NCBI RefSeq assembly: GCF_030269325.1
Contig: NZ_BSTD01000002.1
Location: 558,001-622,000, forward strand
Origin: Amycolatopsis sp. NBRC 101858
Lineage (GTDB): Bacteria; Actinomycetota; Actinomycetes; Mycobacteriales; Pseudonocardiaceae
DNA length: 64,000 nucleotides
Direction of reading: 5' to 3'
Shown: positions 52,664-61,154 of the stretch, piece by piece
How positions within the stretch are numbered: position 1 is the first letter of the stretch
How the letters are laid out: each line of letters starts with the position of its first letter
Position numbers and translations under genes: made by a program
The notes under the pieces: generated by a model
Databases searched by the model: none
What the model saw: only the letters and a program-made list of their open reading frames with translations
What the model was told of the DNA's origin: nothing

Positions 52664-52795
52664 TCAGTAGTGGATCTCGGCCCGCACCGGGTAGTGGTCG
52701 GGGGGAATCGTGCCACCGTCGTAATGCGCCGGCAGTACCGGGCCGACCTCGGCGCGTCGCGAGCCGCCGTGGTCCGCACGCGGGTCCGCTCCGGG
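52664..52795 (-). pseudogene. Relic of an endonuclease/exonuclease/phosphatase-fold protein C-terminus
   Basis: Directly after the ceramidase stop, the same reading frame continues for 43 codons to a TGA at 52664-52666. It ends in LPAHYDGGTIPPDHYPVRAE then IHY. The D-H-x-P-V block with upstream Gly-rich loop is the C-terminal active-site strand of the endonuclease/exonuclease/phosphatase (EEP) superfamily, which includes bacterial sphingomyelinases. There is no plausible start or upstream EEP domain. It is best read as a decayed neighbouring gene or the remnant of a readthrough fusion. Confidence 0.6.
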
Positions 52796-54793
52796 TCAGG
52801 AGACGACGAAGGCGCGGGAGGTCCCGCCGAGCTGGGCGACGGCGCCGGTGAGGCCGTGCTTCCACGCTCCGAAGTGGACGACGCGGTACTTCCCGACCGG
52901 CGTGTTCGCGGGGATGTCCCAGGTGACCTCGGCCCGGGACTCGGCCACGAACGTCCGCGTCCACCGGAACTTCGTGGCCCAGTCGCCGTCGTCGGCATAA
53001 CGCACCCAGCGGCCGTCCACGTACTGCTGGATCTCCAGGAACGTGCCGTCGCGCCGCAGGTCGTTCTTCGGGTGCCCGGTCACGAACGCCACCGCCACCT
53101 GCTCGCCGCGCCGGTAGCTGCTCTTCGCGTCGGTGACGACGTCCCCGAAGCTCTTCAGCAGCGGTGCGCTGTCGAAGACGACGCCCGGCTGGAAGTTGAC
53201 CAGCTTGCCGCGCAGGTCGCGCGGCACCGGCCCGTGGGGCACCGAAGTCCCGGCCTTCATCGCGGCGGCGAGCTTCCCGAACTCCTGCTGGTACGCGGGC
53301 AGCGTGTAGCGGCCGAAGAGCGTCGACGCGCCTTCGTACTGCTGCGAGTCGTACTCCTCCGGCGTCGTGACGTACTGGCTGTAGGCGTTGGAGTAGCCCT
53401 GCACGAGGACGTTCTCCAGCGGCACGCCCAGCGCCGCCGCGACGGTCTTCCGGATCCGCAGCCCGGCGACGATCGTGTACTCCGCGGGCCCGGCGACCAG
53501 GTGCAGCTGGCCGATCCGGACGATCTGCAGCGGCAGCACCTCCGGCGCCCACGGATACGGCTTCATCGCACCGAACGGCACGGCGACGACCTTCGGCGCC
53601 TGCGCGTCCGCGAGGGCCTGCGGGATCGGCGCGTCGATGCCGCCGAGCCAGTCGATGAACGGGTTCTTGACGCCTTCGGGCAGCGGCAGGCCGGGGCCGT
53701 CCTCAGTGCTGCCGGCCAGCATCGAGACGCCGATCGCGGCGGTGCAGGTGCGGTGCGGGCGGCCGTCCGGCGTGAACTCCGGGCCGACGTCGACGGCGGA
53801 CATGTCCACGTAGGTCATGCGGTGGTCGACGCCGCCGGTGACCGGCTCGGCCGCCGCGTCGAAGGCGCGTTTCGCCGCCTGGAACTGGAGGTCGCCGATG
53901 CGCCGGGTGTTCTCGAACTCGGTCTCCGGCGTGCCCGGCTGCAGGTTCAGGTTCGGCGTCATGTCACCGGAGTTCGTCTGCGCGAACGCGGCGACGAAGC
54001 CGGGCGGGCCGTCGAGGTAGCGGACGCCGGCGTGGTCGTGCTCCCACGTGTAGGCGGCGTAGCCCTTGTTGTCGCTGCTGATCAGGTGGTTGCCGTTGCT
54101 CATCGACGTGCCGTGCGTGGCGAACCACGTGATCGCGCCGACGTCCTTCCCGCCTTGGCGGAACCGCAGCACCGTCACGGCGGGGTCGATCGAGAGCGGG
54201 AAGTGGTCCTTGTCCGGGTTGCGCTCGAACGCGACGCGGGACCGGTTGGCGCTGGCCTCGGTCAGCTCGGTGCGGCCGAGGGTGAGCTCGCCGGGCTTGA
54301 GGTCGTCGTGCGCCCGGCTGACCGCGTCGACGATCCCGGCGACGACGGCGTCGTAGGTCTGCTGCTGGAAGCCGAGGATCGACAGGTCGTAGGCGGCGTA
54401 GTGCGAGTCGCCGCCGCACGCGGAGTGCGTGTGGGTGGCGTTGAGCAGGACGTTCTGCTCGGTGTAGCGGTCGCCGTACTTCCGGGTCAGCTCACGCAGG
54501 ACGCCTTGGTGGACGGACTGGAACAGGGCACCCAGCTCGGCGGTGACGAAGACGATCCGCTTGGTCCCGTCGTCGACGACGTACGCGCGGGCCCGGGTGC
54601 GCAGGTGGATGCCGGCGGTCTGCTGCTGCGGCATCGAGTAGCCCATCATGCCGTTCTCGGCGGCGGGCCCGGTGACGTCGCCGATCCCGACGCCGACCTT
54701 GAGCGCGGAGGCGGCCGTTGCGGGCCCGGCCACGGCGGCGGCGAACGGGAGCGCGGCGGCTCCGGCCAGGACGGTACGACGACTCACCCGCAT
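52796..54793 (-). CDS. Neutral/alkaline ceramidase, Tat-exported
   Basis: A 665-residue neutral ceramidase, which cleaves the amide bond of ceramide to sphingosine and fatty acid. The amino terminus SRRTVLAGAAALPFAAAV is a twin-arginine signal peptide. Zinc ligands are in LLNATHTHSACGGDSHYA (His121/His123) and ITWFATHGTSM (His227). The nucleophile is Ser275 in FAQTNSGDMTPNLNL, almost the same position as Ser274 of the Pseudomonas enzyme. The C-terminal Ig-like domain ends RAFVVS. The start ATG follows a GGGAGA site buried in a long dyad. It heads a leftward gene set with a transporter and a PLP lyase-like enzyme. Confidence 0.94.
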   Translation of the reverse strand: MRVSRRTVLAGAAALPFAAAVAGPATAASALKVGVGIGDVTGPAAENGMMGYSMPQQQTAGIHLRTRARAYVVDDGTKRIVFVTAELGALFQSVHQGVLRELTRKYGDRYTEQNVLLNATHTHSACGGDSHYAAYDLSILGFQQQTYDAVVAGIVDAVSRAHDDLKPGELTLGRTELTEASANRSRVAFERNPDKDHFPLSIDPAVTVLRFRQGGKDVGAITWFATHGTSMSNGNHLISSDNKGYAAYTWEHDHAGVRYLDGPPGFVAAFAQTNSGDMTPNLNLQPGTPETEFENTRRIGDLQFQAAKRAFDAAAEPVTGGVDHRMTYVDMSAVDVGPEFTPDGRPHRTCTAAIGVSMLAGSTEDGPGLPLPEGVKNPFIDWLGGIDAPIPQALADAQAPKVVAVPFGAMKPYPWAPEVLPLQIVRIGQLHLVAGPAEYTIVAGLRIRKTVAAALGVPLENVLVQGYSNAYSQYVTTPEEYDSQQYEGASTLFGRYTLPAYQQEFGKLAAAMKAGTSVPHGPVPRDLRGKLVNFQPGVVFDSAPLLKSFGDVVTDAKSSYRRGEQVAVAFVTGHPKNDLRRDGTFLEIQQYVDGRWVRYADDGDWATKFRWTRTFVAESRAEVTWDIPANTPVGKYRVVHFGAWKHGLTGAVAQLGGTSRAFVVS

Positions 54794-54842
54794 ACGGTCT
54801 CCCGACTAACGTGAACGACTTTCGCGTTAATCGGGGACCGTA
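54793..54842 (-). promoter_or_regulatory. Dyad sequestering the ceramidase ribosome site
   Basis: Left arm 54793-54811 and right arm 54825-54842 form a long interrupted stem (TACGGTCTCCCGA against its near-complement TCGGGGACCGTA, and TAACG against CGTTA). The GGGAGA site of the ceramidase lies inside the stem next to the ATG. It could be an operator in DNA or an RNA hairpin that hides the ribosome site. Confidence 0.55.
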
Positions 54843-54912
54843 CGTGAGCCCCGCCACCCCGGCAACCCGACAAAAGTGCCGTCAAGCCGCCCGGGCGCCG
54901 TCGATTCGCGGG

Positions 54913-55938
54913 TCAGCCGAGCGCTTCGGCGATCTTCGTCAGCGTCGCCGCGTCCCCCCGCAGCAGCAGCTGGGTGACCACCGTTTCCTCCCAGGCCTGC
55001 AGCTCGTCGCGGATCTTCGCCGCCGGTCCGATCAGCGACGTGTCCTCCACCAGCGACGTCGGGATCGCGGCGGTCGCCTCGTCCTTGCGCCCCGCCAGGT
55101 ACAGCTCCTGGACCTTGTCCGCGACGTCCTCGTAGCCGAGCCGGGCGAAGACGTCGTGGTGGAAGTTGACGCTCTTCGCGCCCATCCCGCCGATGTAGAG
55201 CGCCAGCGACGGCTTGATCCACGAAGCCGCCTCCTCGACGTCGTCGTGCACGATCACCGGGATCGAGCAGGGCACCTCGAACGTCTCCAGGGTGTGCCGC
55301 GCGCCCGGCCGCGCGAAGCCCTCTTCCAGCGCGGCCTTGTAGAAGGCGTTGCTCTTGGGCGAGAAGAACAGCGGCAGCCAGCCGTCGCCGATCTCGGCGG
55401 AGAGGGCGACGTTCTTCGGACCCTCCGCGGCCAGGTGGATCGGGATCTCCTTGCGCAGCGGGTGGACCGTCGGCTTCAGCGCCTTGCCGAGCCCGGTCCC
55501 ACCCTTCAGAGGCAGCTGGAAGTGCTGGCCGTCCAGCGTCACCGGGGCTTCGCGGGCGATCACCTGCCGGACGATGTCCACGTACTCCCGGGTCCGCGCG
55601 AGGGGCTTGGGGTACGGCTGGCCGTACCAGCCCTCGACGACCTGCGGGCCGGACGCGCCGAGCCCGAGCACCATCCGGCCGCCGGAGAGGTGGTCGAGGG
55701 TCATCGCGCTCATCGCGGTCGCCGTCGGGGTGCGCGCCGCCATCTGCACGATGTTCGTCCCGAGCCGGATCCGGCTGGTCGACGCGCCGTACCAGGCCAG
55801 CGGCGTGAACGCGTCCGAGCCGTACGCCTCCGCCGTCCACACCGAGTCGAAGCCGAGCTCCTCGGCCTTGAGCACGGCTTCGAGTGCACCCGGGGTGGGC
55901 CCGCTGCCCCAGTACCCGACGTGGAATCCCAGCTTCAC
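54913..55938 (-). CDS. F420-type LLM-class oxidoreductase
   Basis: A 341-residue luciferase-like monooxygenase-fold enzyme of the actinobacterial F420-dependent branch (TIGR03559-like). Motifs: FHVGYWGSGPTPGALEAVLK, GFDSVWTAEAYGSDAFTPLA, SRIRLGTNIVQMAARTPTAT, and GRMVLGLGASGPQVVEGWYG. The second half contains IHLAAEGPKNVALSAEIGDG. It starts from an ATG at 55938, 9 bases after the stop of the MpaB-type gene, so they are co-transcribed. Probably oxidises or reduces a small alcohol or aldehyde with F420; substrate is not evident. Confidence 0.88.
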   Translation of the reverse strand: MKLGFHVGYWGSGPTPGALEAVLKAEELGFDSVWTAEAYGSDAFTPLAWYGASTSRIRLGTNIVQMAARTPTATAMSAMTLDHLSGGRMVLGLGASGPQVVEGWYGQPYPKPLARTREYVDIVRQVIAREAPVTLDGQHFQLPLKGGTGLGKALKPTVHPLRKEIPIHLAAEGPKNVALSAEIGDGWLPLFFSPKSNAFYKAALEEGFARPGARHTLETFEVPCSIPVIVHDDVEEAASWIKPSLALYIGGMGAKSVNFHHDVFARLGYEDVADKVQELYLAGRKDEATAAIPTSLVEDTSLIGPAAKIRDELQAWEETVVTQLLLRGDAATLTKIAEALG

Positions 55939-55947
55939 GAATGCCTC

Positions 55948-56865
55948 CTAGACGTTCGGCGCGTAGTGCTCGGGCTTGCCCCGCTCCGACAGCGGCGGCA
56001 GGTTCCTCCGTGGAGTCTCGACCAAGGCGGCGTCCGGAGCCACCTCGCCGCGCGCCCGGCGCCAGCCGGCCCGGGCCCGCGGGTGGTAGCGGCGGTCGTG
56101 CGGGACGAGCTTGAACACGGCGTCGATCAGCTTCCCCACCCGCCGGTGCCGCCGCGCGTCCCGCTCGGACCAGCGCAACCCCAGCAGGTCGCGGATCTCG
56201 CGGTCGTACAGCCCGGTCGTCAGCCAGACGAAATTGCGGGCGATCAGGACGCTGACCGGGCGCCACAGCACGTCCGGCAGCCAGGGCAGGAACGGCGGTT
56301 TCGCGATGCCGCGCAGGTCGAGGACGTCGCGGGTGGCCTTGTTGTCCTCCAGGACCTCGGTGCACATGTGCTTCCAGTAGCGCTGGAAGTCCTCCCAGCT
56401 CTCCGGCACCGGCCGCAGGGTCATGTCGTACATCCGCCACCAGGTGACGTGCTCGTCGAACAGCCGCCGCTTCTCCGCCTCGCCGATGCCGCCCATGAAG
56501 TGGTCGGCGATGAGGATCGTGCTGACGAAGAAGGTCGAGTGCGCCCAGTAGTAGGTGTCGGGATCCAGCGCGTGGTACCGCCGTCCCTTCGCGTCGACGC
56601 CCTTGATGCGGTCGTGGTAGCCGCGGACTTCGAGGGCCGTCCGGTGGGCGCGCGGACCGTCGTAGACGACCCCGCCGATGGGGTAGAGCGAGCGGAACAG
56701 CCGCTGCCAGCGCTCCTCGAAGAACCGCGAGTGCTGCTCGACGCCGGCGCCGAGACCCGGGTGCATGTTCTGCATCGAGCCCGCCCACAACGCGATGAGC
56801 AGGCCGCGCCAGTCGCCGAAGTACTTCCAGGTCAGCGAGTCGGGACCGAGCGGTTGCGGGGTCAT
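55948..56865 (-). CDS. Oxygenase MpaB-family protein (DUF2236)
   Basis: A 305-residue protein of the MpaB/latex-clearing-like DUF2236 family, which binds haem b. Conserved elements are SMQNMHPGLGAGVEQHSRFF, DPDTYYWAHSTFFVSTIL and YHPRARAGWRRARGE, with histidines at the expected haem-contact positions. Some members cleave or oxidise terpenoid or polyisoprene substrates, others are uncharacterised. It is the first gene of the operon with the F420-type enzyme and divergent from a TetR gene across a 46-bp dyad, which is probably its operator. Confidence 0.85.
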   Translation of the reverse strand: MTPQPLGPDSLTWKYFGDWRGLLIALWAGSMQNMHPGLGAGVEQHSRFFEERWQRLFRSLYPIGGVVYDGPRAHRTALEVRGYHDRIKGVDAKGRRYHALDPDTYYWAHSTFFVSTILIADHFMGGIGEAEKRRLFDEHVTWWRMYDMTLRPVPESWEDFQRYWKHMCTEVLEDNKATRDVLDLRGIAKPPFLPWLPDVLWRPVSVLIARNFVWLTTGLYDREIRDLLGLRWSERDARRHRRVGKLIDAVFKLVPHDRRYHPRARAGWRRARGEVAPDAALVETPRRNLPPLSERGKPEHYAPNV

Positions 56866-56892
56866 CGGGCGGCTCCTCGTCGAGTCTCGAAC

Positions 56893-56938
56893 TGACTACG
56901 GCTGTTGTCAGGCTAGGATCTGACAACACACGTAGTCA
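56893..56938. promoter_or_regulatory. 46-bp TetR operator dyad
   Basis: TGACTACG (56893-56900) and TGTTGTCAG (56903-56911) on the left are mirrored perfectly by CTGACAACA (56920-56928) and CGTAGTCA (56931-56938), leaving an 8-base centre, GCTAGGAT, that contains a -10-like TAGGAT. It lies between the divergent MpaB-type gene and the TetR gene. A high-confidence regulator binding site, probably bound by two TetR dimers. Confidence 0.8.
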
Positions 56939-56952
56939 ACCGAGGAGCGATC

Positions 56953-57543
56953 ATGCCGGGCCGCACGTGGGCGGGCACGACCCTGGACGACCGGAAGGCG
57001 CAGCGGCGCGCGCAGCTCGTGTCCGCGGGCCTCGAGCTGCTGGGCACCGAAGGCTCGGCCGCGACCAGCGTGCGCGCGGTCTGCCGGCACGCGAAGCTCA
57101 CCGAGCGGTACTTCTACGAGAGCTTCGCCGACCGGGAAGAGCTCGTCGCGGCGGTCTACGAGCACGTCGGAGAGCGGGCCCGACAGGCGCTCGTCGATGC
57201 GGTGCGGGACGCGCCGACCCCGGTGCTGCGGGCCGAGCACGCCGTGCGCGCGTTCGTCGAGCTGATCGTCGACGACCCCCGCCGGGGCCGGATCCTGCTG
57301 CTCGCGCCGCTCACCGACCCCGCGCTCACCCGCCGGGGCCTGCACCTGCTGCCGGTGTTCGCCGCGCTCGTCGGCGAGCAGCTGTCGCACGGCGACGAGA
57401 CCGAGCGCCAGATGGTCGCGGTCGGGCTGGTGGGGGCGCTGAGCAACGTCTTCATCGCCTACCTCGACGGCTCGCTCAAGGTCTCCCGTGAGCGGCTCGT
57501 CGCCCACTGCGTGCGGCTCGTGCTCGGCGCCGACGACCACTGA
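56953..57543 (+). CDS. TetR-family regulator of the MpaB operon
   Basis: A 196-residue TetR regulator from ATG 56953 after GAGGAG. The helix-turn-helix (residues ~18-65) reads RRAQLVSAGLELLGTEGSAA, SVRAVCRHAKLTERYFYESF then ADREELVAAVYEHV. The helical ligand domain follows. It is divergent from the MpaB-type gene across a perfect 46-bp dyad, so it should repress that gene and itself. Confidence 0.92.
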   Translation: MPGRTWAGTTLDDRKAQRRAQLVSAGLELLGTEGSAATSVRAVCRHAKLTERYFYESFADREELVAAVYEHVGERARQALVDAVRDAPTPVLRAEHAVRAFVELIVDDPRRGRILLLAPLTDPALTRRGLHLLPVFAALVGEQLSHGDETERQMVAVGLVGALSNVFIAYLDGSLKVSRERLVAHCVRLVLGADDH

Positions 57544-57598
57544 CCTCACCTCCGCTGCCCTGGTGACAGTGACGGGGAAGATCAGGCACACTCAACCC

Positions 57599-58384
57599 AT
57601 GCGTACCGCTGGGCGGAACGACGGCGCGAGCGGCGACGGTCTCGTCGCGGCCCGGCTCGCCGCGCTCCTGGAAGCTTTCCGGCCGGGCGACGACGCCCTC
57701 GGCGTCTCCGAGCTGGCCCGCCGGACCGGGCTGGCGAAGACGACCGTGCACCGGCTGGTGGGACACCTCGCCGGAACCGGCCTGCTCACCCGCGAGGACG
57801 GCGCGGTGCGGCTCGGGCTGCGGCTGTTCGAAATCGGCCAACTCGCTTCGCCCCGCCGTGGACTGGTCGAAGCGGCGCGCCCGTACCTCGCCGACCTCCG
57901 CGAAGCCACGCGCAACACCGTCCACCTCGCCATCCTCGAAGGCACCGAAGTCGTCTACCTCGACGTGCTCCGCGGCCCGGACGCGCCGACGCTGCCGTCG
58001 CGCATCGGCGGCCGGTTCCCCGCGCACGCCACGGGGGTTGGGAAGGCGATCCTCGCGTTTTCTCCGGAATCCGTGGTGAAGCAGGTCATCGACGCCGGAT
58101 TACCCAGGATGAGTCCCAAGACGATCACCGTGCCCGGCCTGTTGCGCCGGCAGCTCACCCGGGTCCGGGAGGAGGGAATCGCCTTGGAACGCGAGGAATC
58201 CGGCGTCGGCGTCGTGTGCGCGGCCAGCCCGCTGCTCGATTCCCGCGGTGTCGCGGTGGCCGCGGTGTCGATCTCCGGCTGGGCCAACCGGATGCGGACC
58301 GAACGGGTTGCCCCCGCCGTCCGCACGGTCGCACTGGCGTTGACCCGGACACTCTCCGGATCCACTCGAGACAGTCGGAAATAA
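57599..58384 (+). CDS. IclR-family regulator
   Basis: A 261-residue IclR protein from ATG 57599. The start is 6 bases after a CACACT -10-like element with GTGACA at 57563-57568 as -35 (18-bp spacer), so the message may be leaderless. The amino-terminal winged helix reads ALGVSELARRTGLAKTTVHR and LVGHLAGTGLLTREDGAVRL. The effector domain has PSRIGGRFPAHATGVGKAIL and IALEREESGVGVVCAASPLL. Target genes are unknown; it is 55 bases after the TetR gene in the same direction. Confidence 0.92.
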   Translation: MRTAGRNDGASGDGLVAARLAALLEAFRPGDDALGVSELARRTGLAKTTVHRLVGHLAGTGLLTREDGAVRLGLRLFEIGQLASPRRGLVEAARPYLADLREATRNTVHLAILEGTEVVYLDVLRGPDAPTLPSRIGGRFPAHATGVGKAILAFSPESVVKQVIDAGLPRMSPKTITVPGLLRRQLTRVREEGIALEREESGVGVVCAASPLLDSRGVAVAAVSISGWANRMRTERVAPAVRTVALALTRTLSGSTRDSRK

Positions 58385-58479
58385 TCTTGCGAGACAAGGC
58401 TTTTCGGATCTCTAGGCCGTCCGGCTGACGTGACCGTCCCGAGCTGGACGGGTGATCGTGAGCGGCTACGATCCGTCGA

Positions 58480-60288
58480 ATGGCCCAGCACAGCTGGGGG
58501 ACGACGTTCTCGGGCCGCTCCCCCGCGACGTTATCCGAACCGGCGGCCGGACACCGGCTGCTGTCGCTCGACATCGTGCTCGCGCTGCTGGCCCTCACCG
58601 GCGGCCTGCGGGTGCTCTACCTCGCCGCCCCGGACCCGGCGCTGCCCGCCGAAGCCGCGAACGTCGCCCACGCCTACGCGCTCGGCCACCTGACGCCGTT
58701 CACCGACGCGGGCGGGGCCGGGGTCAGCCCGTTCGGCTGGTGGCAGCTGTCGGCCTACACGATGGTTTCGGACGCGTTCGGCCGCTCGGCCACGGCGCTG
58801 GCGGCGGTCCGCGAGACGACGCTCGTCGCCGCGCTGATCGGTGTCGTGCTGCTGTGGGTGCTCGCGCGCCGGCTCGGCCTGACGCGGTGGGCGGCGGCGG
58901 CCGCGGTGCTGCTGCTCGCGGCGTCGCCGCTCGCGCTGGGCCTGCAGCGGCTGGTCGTCGTCGAGCACCTGGCGGTGGTGTGGGCCCTGGGCGCGCTGGT
59001 GCTCGTGACCAGGCCCGACGCCCGGATCCGGCACGACATCCTGGCCGCGGTCTGCCTGCTGGCCGCGGTGCTCACCTCGCCGCTCGCGCTGTTCTTCCTG
59101 CCCGCGGCCGGCTGGCTGCTGGTGCGGCGCGCGCCCGTGCGGGCCGCGCTGGTGGCGGTGCTGCTCAACCTCGGGCTCGGCATCGCGTTCGGCCCGGCGG
59201 CGGGACTGCTCCGGCCGCACCTCGCGGCCGCGGGCCGCCCGGCGGTCGCCGACTGGGTCGCGCTCGACCCGGCGTGGGCGGTGCTCTCGACCGTCGCGCT
59301 GGTGGCCGCGCTCGCCGTGACGTCCCTGCGGCCGTTCGCCGTGTCCGGGCTGCTGCTCGCCGCCACCCTGGCCGTGCCGGGCGTGCCGGACACCGCCGTG
59401 CTCGCGCTGCTGCTGCCGGTGACCCCGCTGCTGCTGGCCGGGGTCGTGCAGGCGGTGACCCGGCAGCGCACCCCCGCCCACCGGTGGGAGGCGAAGCGGG
59501 GAACCGGCGTCGCGCTCGCGGCGGTCGTCCTCATCGCGATGGTCGCCGCCGGCTGGGTGTACGGCTACCCGGCGCTGCGGCCCTCGACCGACCGCGGCGG
59601 GCCGCTGGCCGACGCGCAGGAGTGGTTGCGGGCCAACGCTTCCGGCTCCCGCGTCCTCGTCGACGACGCCGCCTGGGCCGAGCTCGCCAAGGCCGGCTGG
59701 CCGACCGGCATGCTCGTCGCGCCCGCCGCGTGCGCGGCCGCGTGCCCGCCTGCCGAGTGGGCCGTCTTCGCCGATGACGCGACCGACCTCCGGCAGCGCT
59801 ATCCGGCGCTCGAAGCCGCCTTCGACAACTCCGGCGCGACCGCCGTGTTCGGCACCGGCGACCGCCGCGTCACCGTCTCGCGCCTCGGCCTGCCGCCGGC
59901 CGACCCGGGCGCGCCGTCGGAGTCCTCGGCGCGCGCCCACGCCGGGGAGGCCCTCCAGGCGTCGGCTCGGATCACCTTCGCCCCGGACGCCGGCGCCGTG
60001 CTCCGCGCGGGCCGCGTCGACCCCCGGCTGATCGCGACGATTGCCGCGCTCGCGGCGCTCGGGCCGGTCCGGGTCGCGGCGTTCCCCGAGGTTCCCGGCG
60101 AAGACCCCGCCGGGCAACCGCGCCGCCGGGTCCTGCTGACCGGCGGCGAAGACGGCGCGGCCGCGTTCTACACCGGCCAGCGCGACCTGTTCCGCCCGTC
60201 GTCGGTCGTCCGGACCGGCGACGGCGTGCTCGTCACCTATCCGCTGTTCGCGCCCCCGGGACTGCTCGTCCCGTTCTCCTCCCCCTGA
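58480..60288 (+). CDS. Multi-spanning membrane protein, ArnT/GT-C-like
   Basis: A 602-residue protein. ATG 58480 lies 7 bases after TACGAT (58467-58472), a leaderless-type -10. About ten to eleven membrane helices occupy residues ~28-370, with an early extracytoplasmic segment LPAEAANVAHAYALGHLTPF that resembles the acidic loop region of GT-C enzymes (though the usual DxD or DE is not clear). A soluble extracytoplasmic carboxy domain of ~230 residues follows. It is followed by DUF4397 and sortase genes. Similar trios occur in Pseudonocardiaceae. Possible role in cell-wall protein or lipid modification; function not proven. Confidence 0.78.
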   Translation: MAQHSWGTTFSGRSPATLSEPAAGHRLLSLDIVLALLALTGGLRVLYLAAPDPALPAEAANVAHAYALGHLTPFTDAGGAGVSPFGWWQLSAYTMVSDAFGRSATALAAVRETTLVAALIGVVLLWVLARRLGLTRWAAAAAVLLLAASPLALGLQRLVVVEHLAVVWALGALVLVTRPDARIRHDILAAVCLLAAVLTSPLALFFLPAAGWLLVRRAPVRAALVAVLLNLGLGIAFGPAAGLLRPHLAAAGRPAVADWVALDPAWAVLSTVALVAALAVTSLRPFAVSGLLLAATLAVPGVPDTAVLALLLPVTPLLLAGVVQAVTRQRTPAHRWEAKRGTGVALAAVVLIAMVAAGWVYGYPALRPSTDRGGPLADAQEWLRANASGSRVLVDDAAWAELAKAGWPTGMLVAPAACAAACPPAEWAVFADDATDLRQRYPALEAAFDNSGATAVFGTGDRRVTVSRLGLPPADPGAPSESSARAHAGEALQASARITFAPDAGAVLRAGRVDPRLIATIAALAALGPVRVAAFPEVPGEDPAGQPRRRVLLTGGEDGAAAFYTGQRDLFRPSSVVRTGDGVLVTYPLFAPPGLLVPFSSP

Positions 60289-60305
60289 CGGTGAAAGGCC
60301 TTCCG

Positions 60306-61154
60306 ATGCGCACTCTGCCCCAGCGACTGCTCAGACCCGGCGGGCTGACCGCCGCGGCCCTCCTGCTCGTCGCGCTGACGCCGGTGACGGCCGAGGCGGC
60401 GACCGCCCCCGGCCCGGGCGTCGGCTGGATCCGGGTCGGGCACCTCTCCCCCAAGGTCCCGCCGGTGGACATCTACTTCGCGCCGTTCGGCCAGGCCGAA
60501 AAGGTCGTCATCCGCAAGGCGGGCTACGGCGCGGTCACCCCGTACTCCTCGCTCGACCCCGGCAAGTACACGCTGTCGATGCGGCCCGCCGACGCCGCGT
60601 CCAGCACCCCGCCGGCGCTGTCGGCGACGATCGACGTCGCCGAGCGCAGCGCCTATTCGCTGCTGGTCTTCGCGAACGGCCCGGACGGGACGCTCAAGGG
60701 CGACCTGGTCACCGACGACCTCACCGCGCCGGGCGCCGGCAAGGGCCGGGTCCGGGTGGTCGAAGGGTCGGCGGCGATCGCGCCGGTCAGCGTCGAGGGC
60801 CCGCAGGGCGTCTCGCTCGCCAAGGACGCCGCCTACGGCCAGACGTCGTCCTATGTGGACGTTCCGGAAGGACGCTGGCCGCTGCAGCTGTCCGGCGGCT
60901 CGGTGAAGTCCACCGCCGATGTCGACGTCAAGGCCGGGACGTCCACGACGCTGCTGGTCACCGAGAACGCCGGGGCGCTCAAGGCGAACCCGATCTCCGA
61001 CGGCGGGTCGCTGCCCGAACCGCCGAAGCTCGGCGTCGAGACCGGGGGCGGCGGCACGGCGCCGTCGTCCGGGATGCCGTTGTGGCCGGCGTTCCTGCTC
61101 GCCGGATTGCTCGGCGCGTTCTTCATCCGGCGCTGGGCGGCGCGTGCGCGCTGA
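60306..61154 (+). CDS. DUF4397 surface protein with C-terminal membrane anchor
   Basis: A 282-residue exported protein; ATG 60306 was chosen since GAAAGG precedes it (GTG 60291 is less well placed). A Sec signal peptide ends near TAEAATA. The DUF4397 domain begins VGWIRVGHLSPKVPPVDIYF and has the block YGAVTPYSSLDPGKYTLSMR. A Gly/Pro linker leads to a C-terminal hydrophobic helix WPAFLLAGLLGAFFIRRWAA with basic tail, like a sortase substrate, although no canonical LPxTG is present (the nearest candidate is a proline-rich LPEPP stretch). The sortase gene overlaps its 3' end by 11 bp, so the protein is probably its partner or substrate. Confidence 0.82.
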   Translation: MRTLPQRLLRPGGLTAAALLLVALTPVTAEAATAPGPGVGWIRVGHLSPKVPPVDIYFAPFGQAEKVVIRKAGYGAVTPYSSLDPGKYTLSMRPADAASSTPPALSATIDVAERSAYSLLVFANGPDGTLKGDLVTDDLTAPGAGKGRVRVVEGSAAIAPVSVEGPQGVSLAKDAAYGQTSSYVDVPEGRWPLQLSGGSVKSTADVDVKAGTSTTLLVTENAGALKANPISDGGSLPEPPKLGVETGGGGTAPSSGMPLWPAFLLAGLLGAFFIRRWAARAR

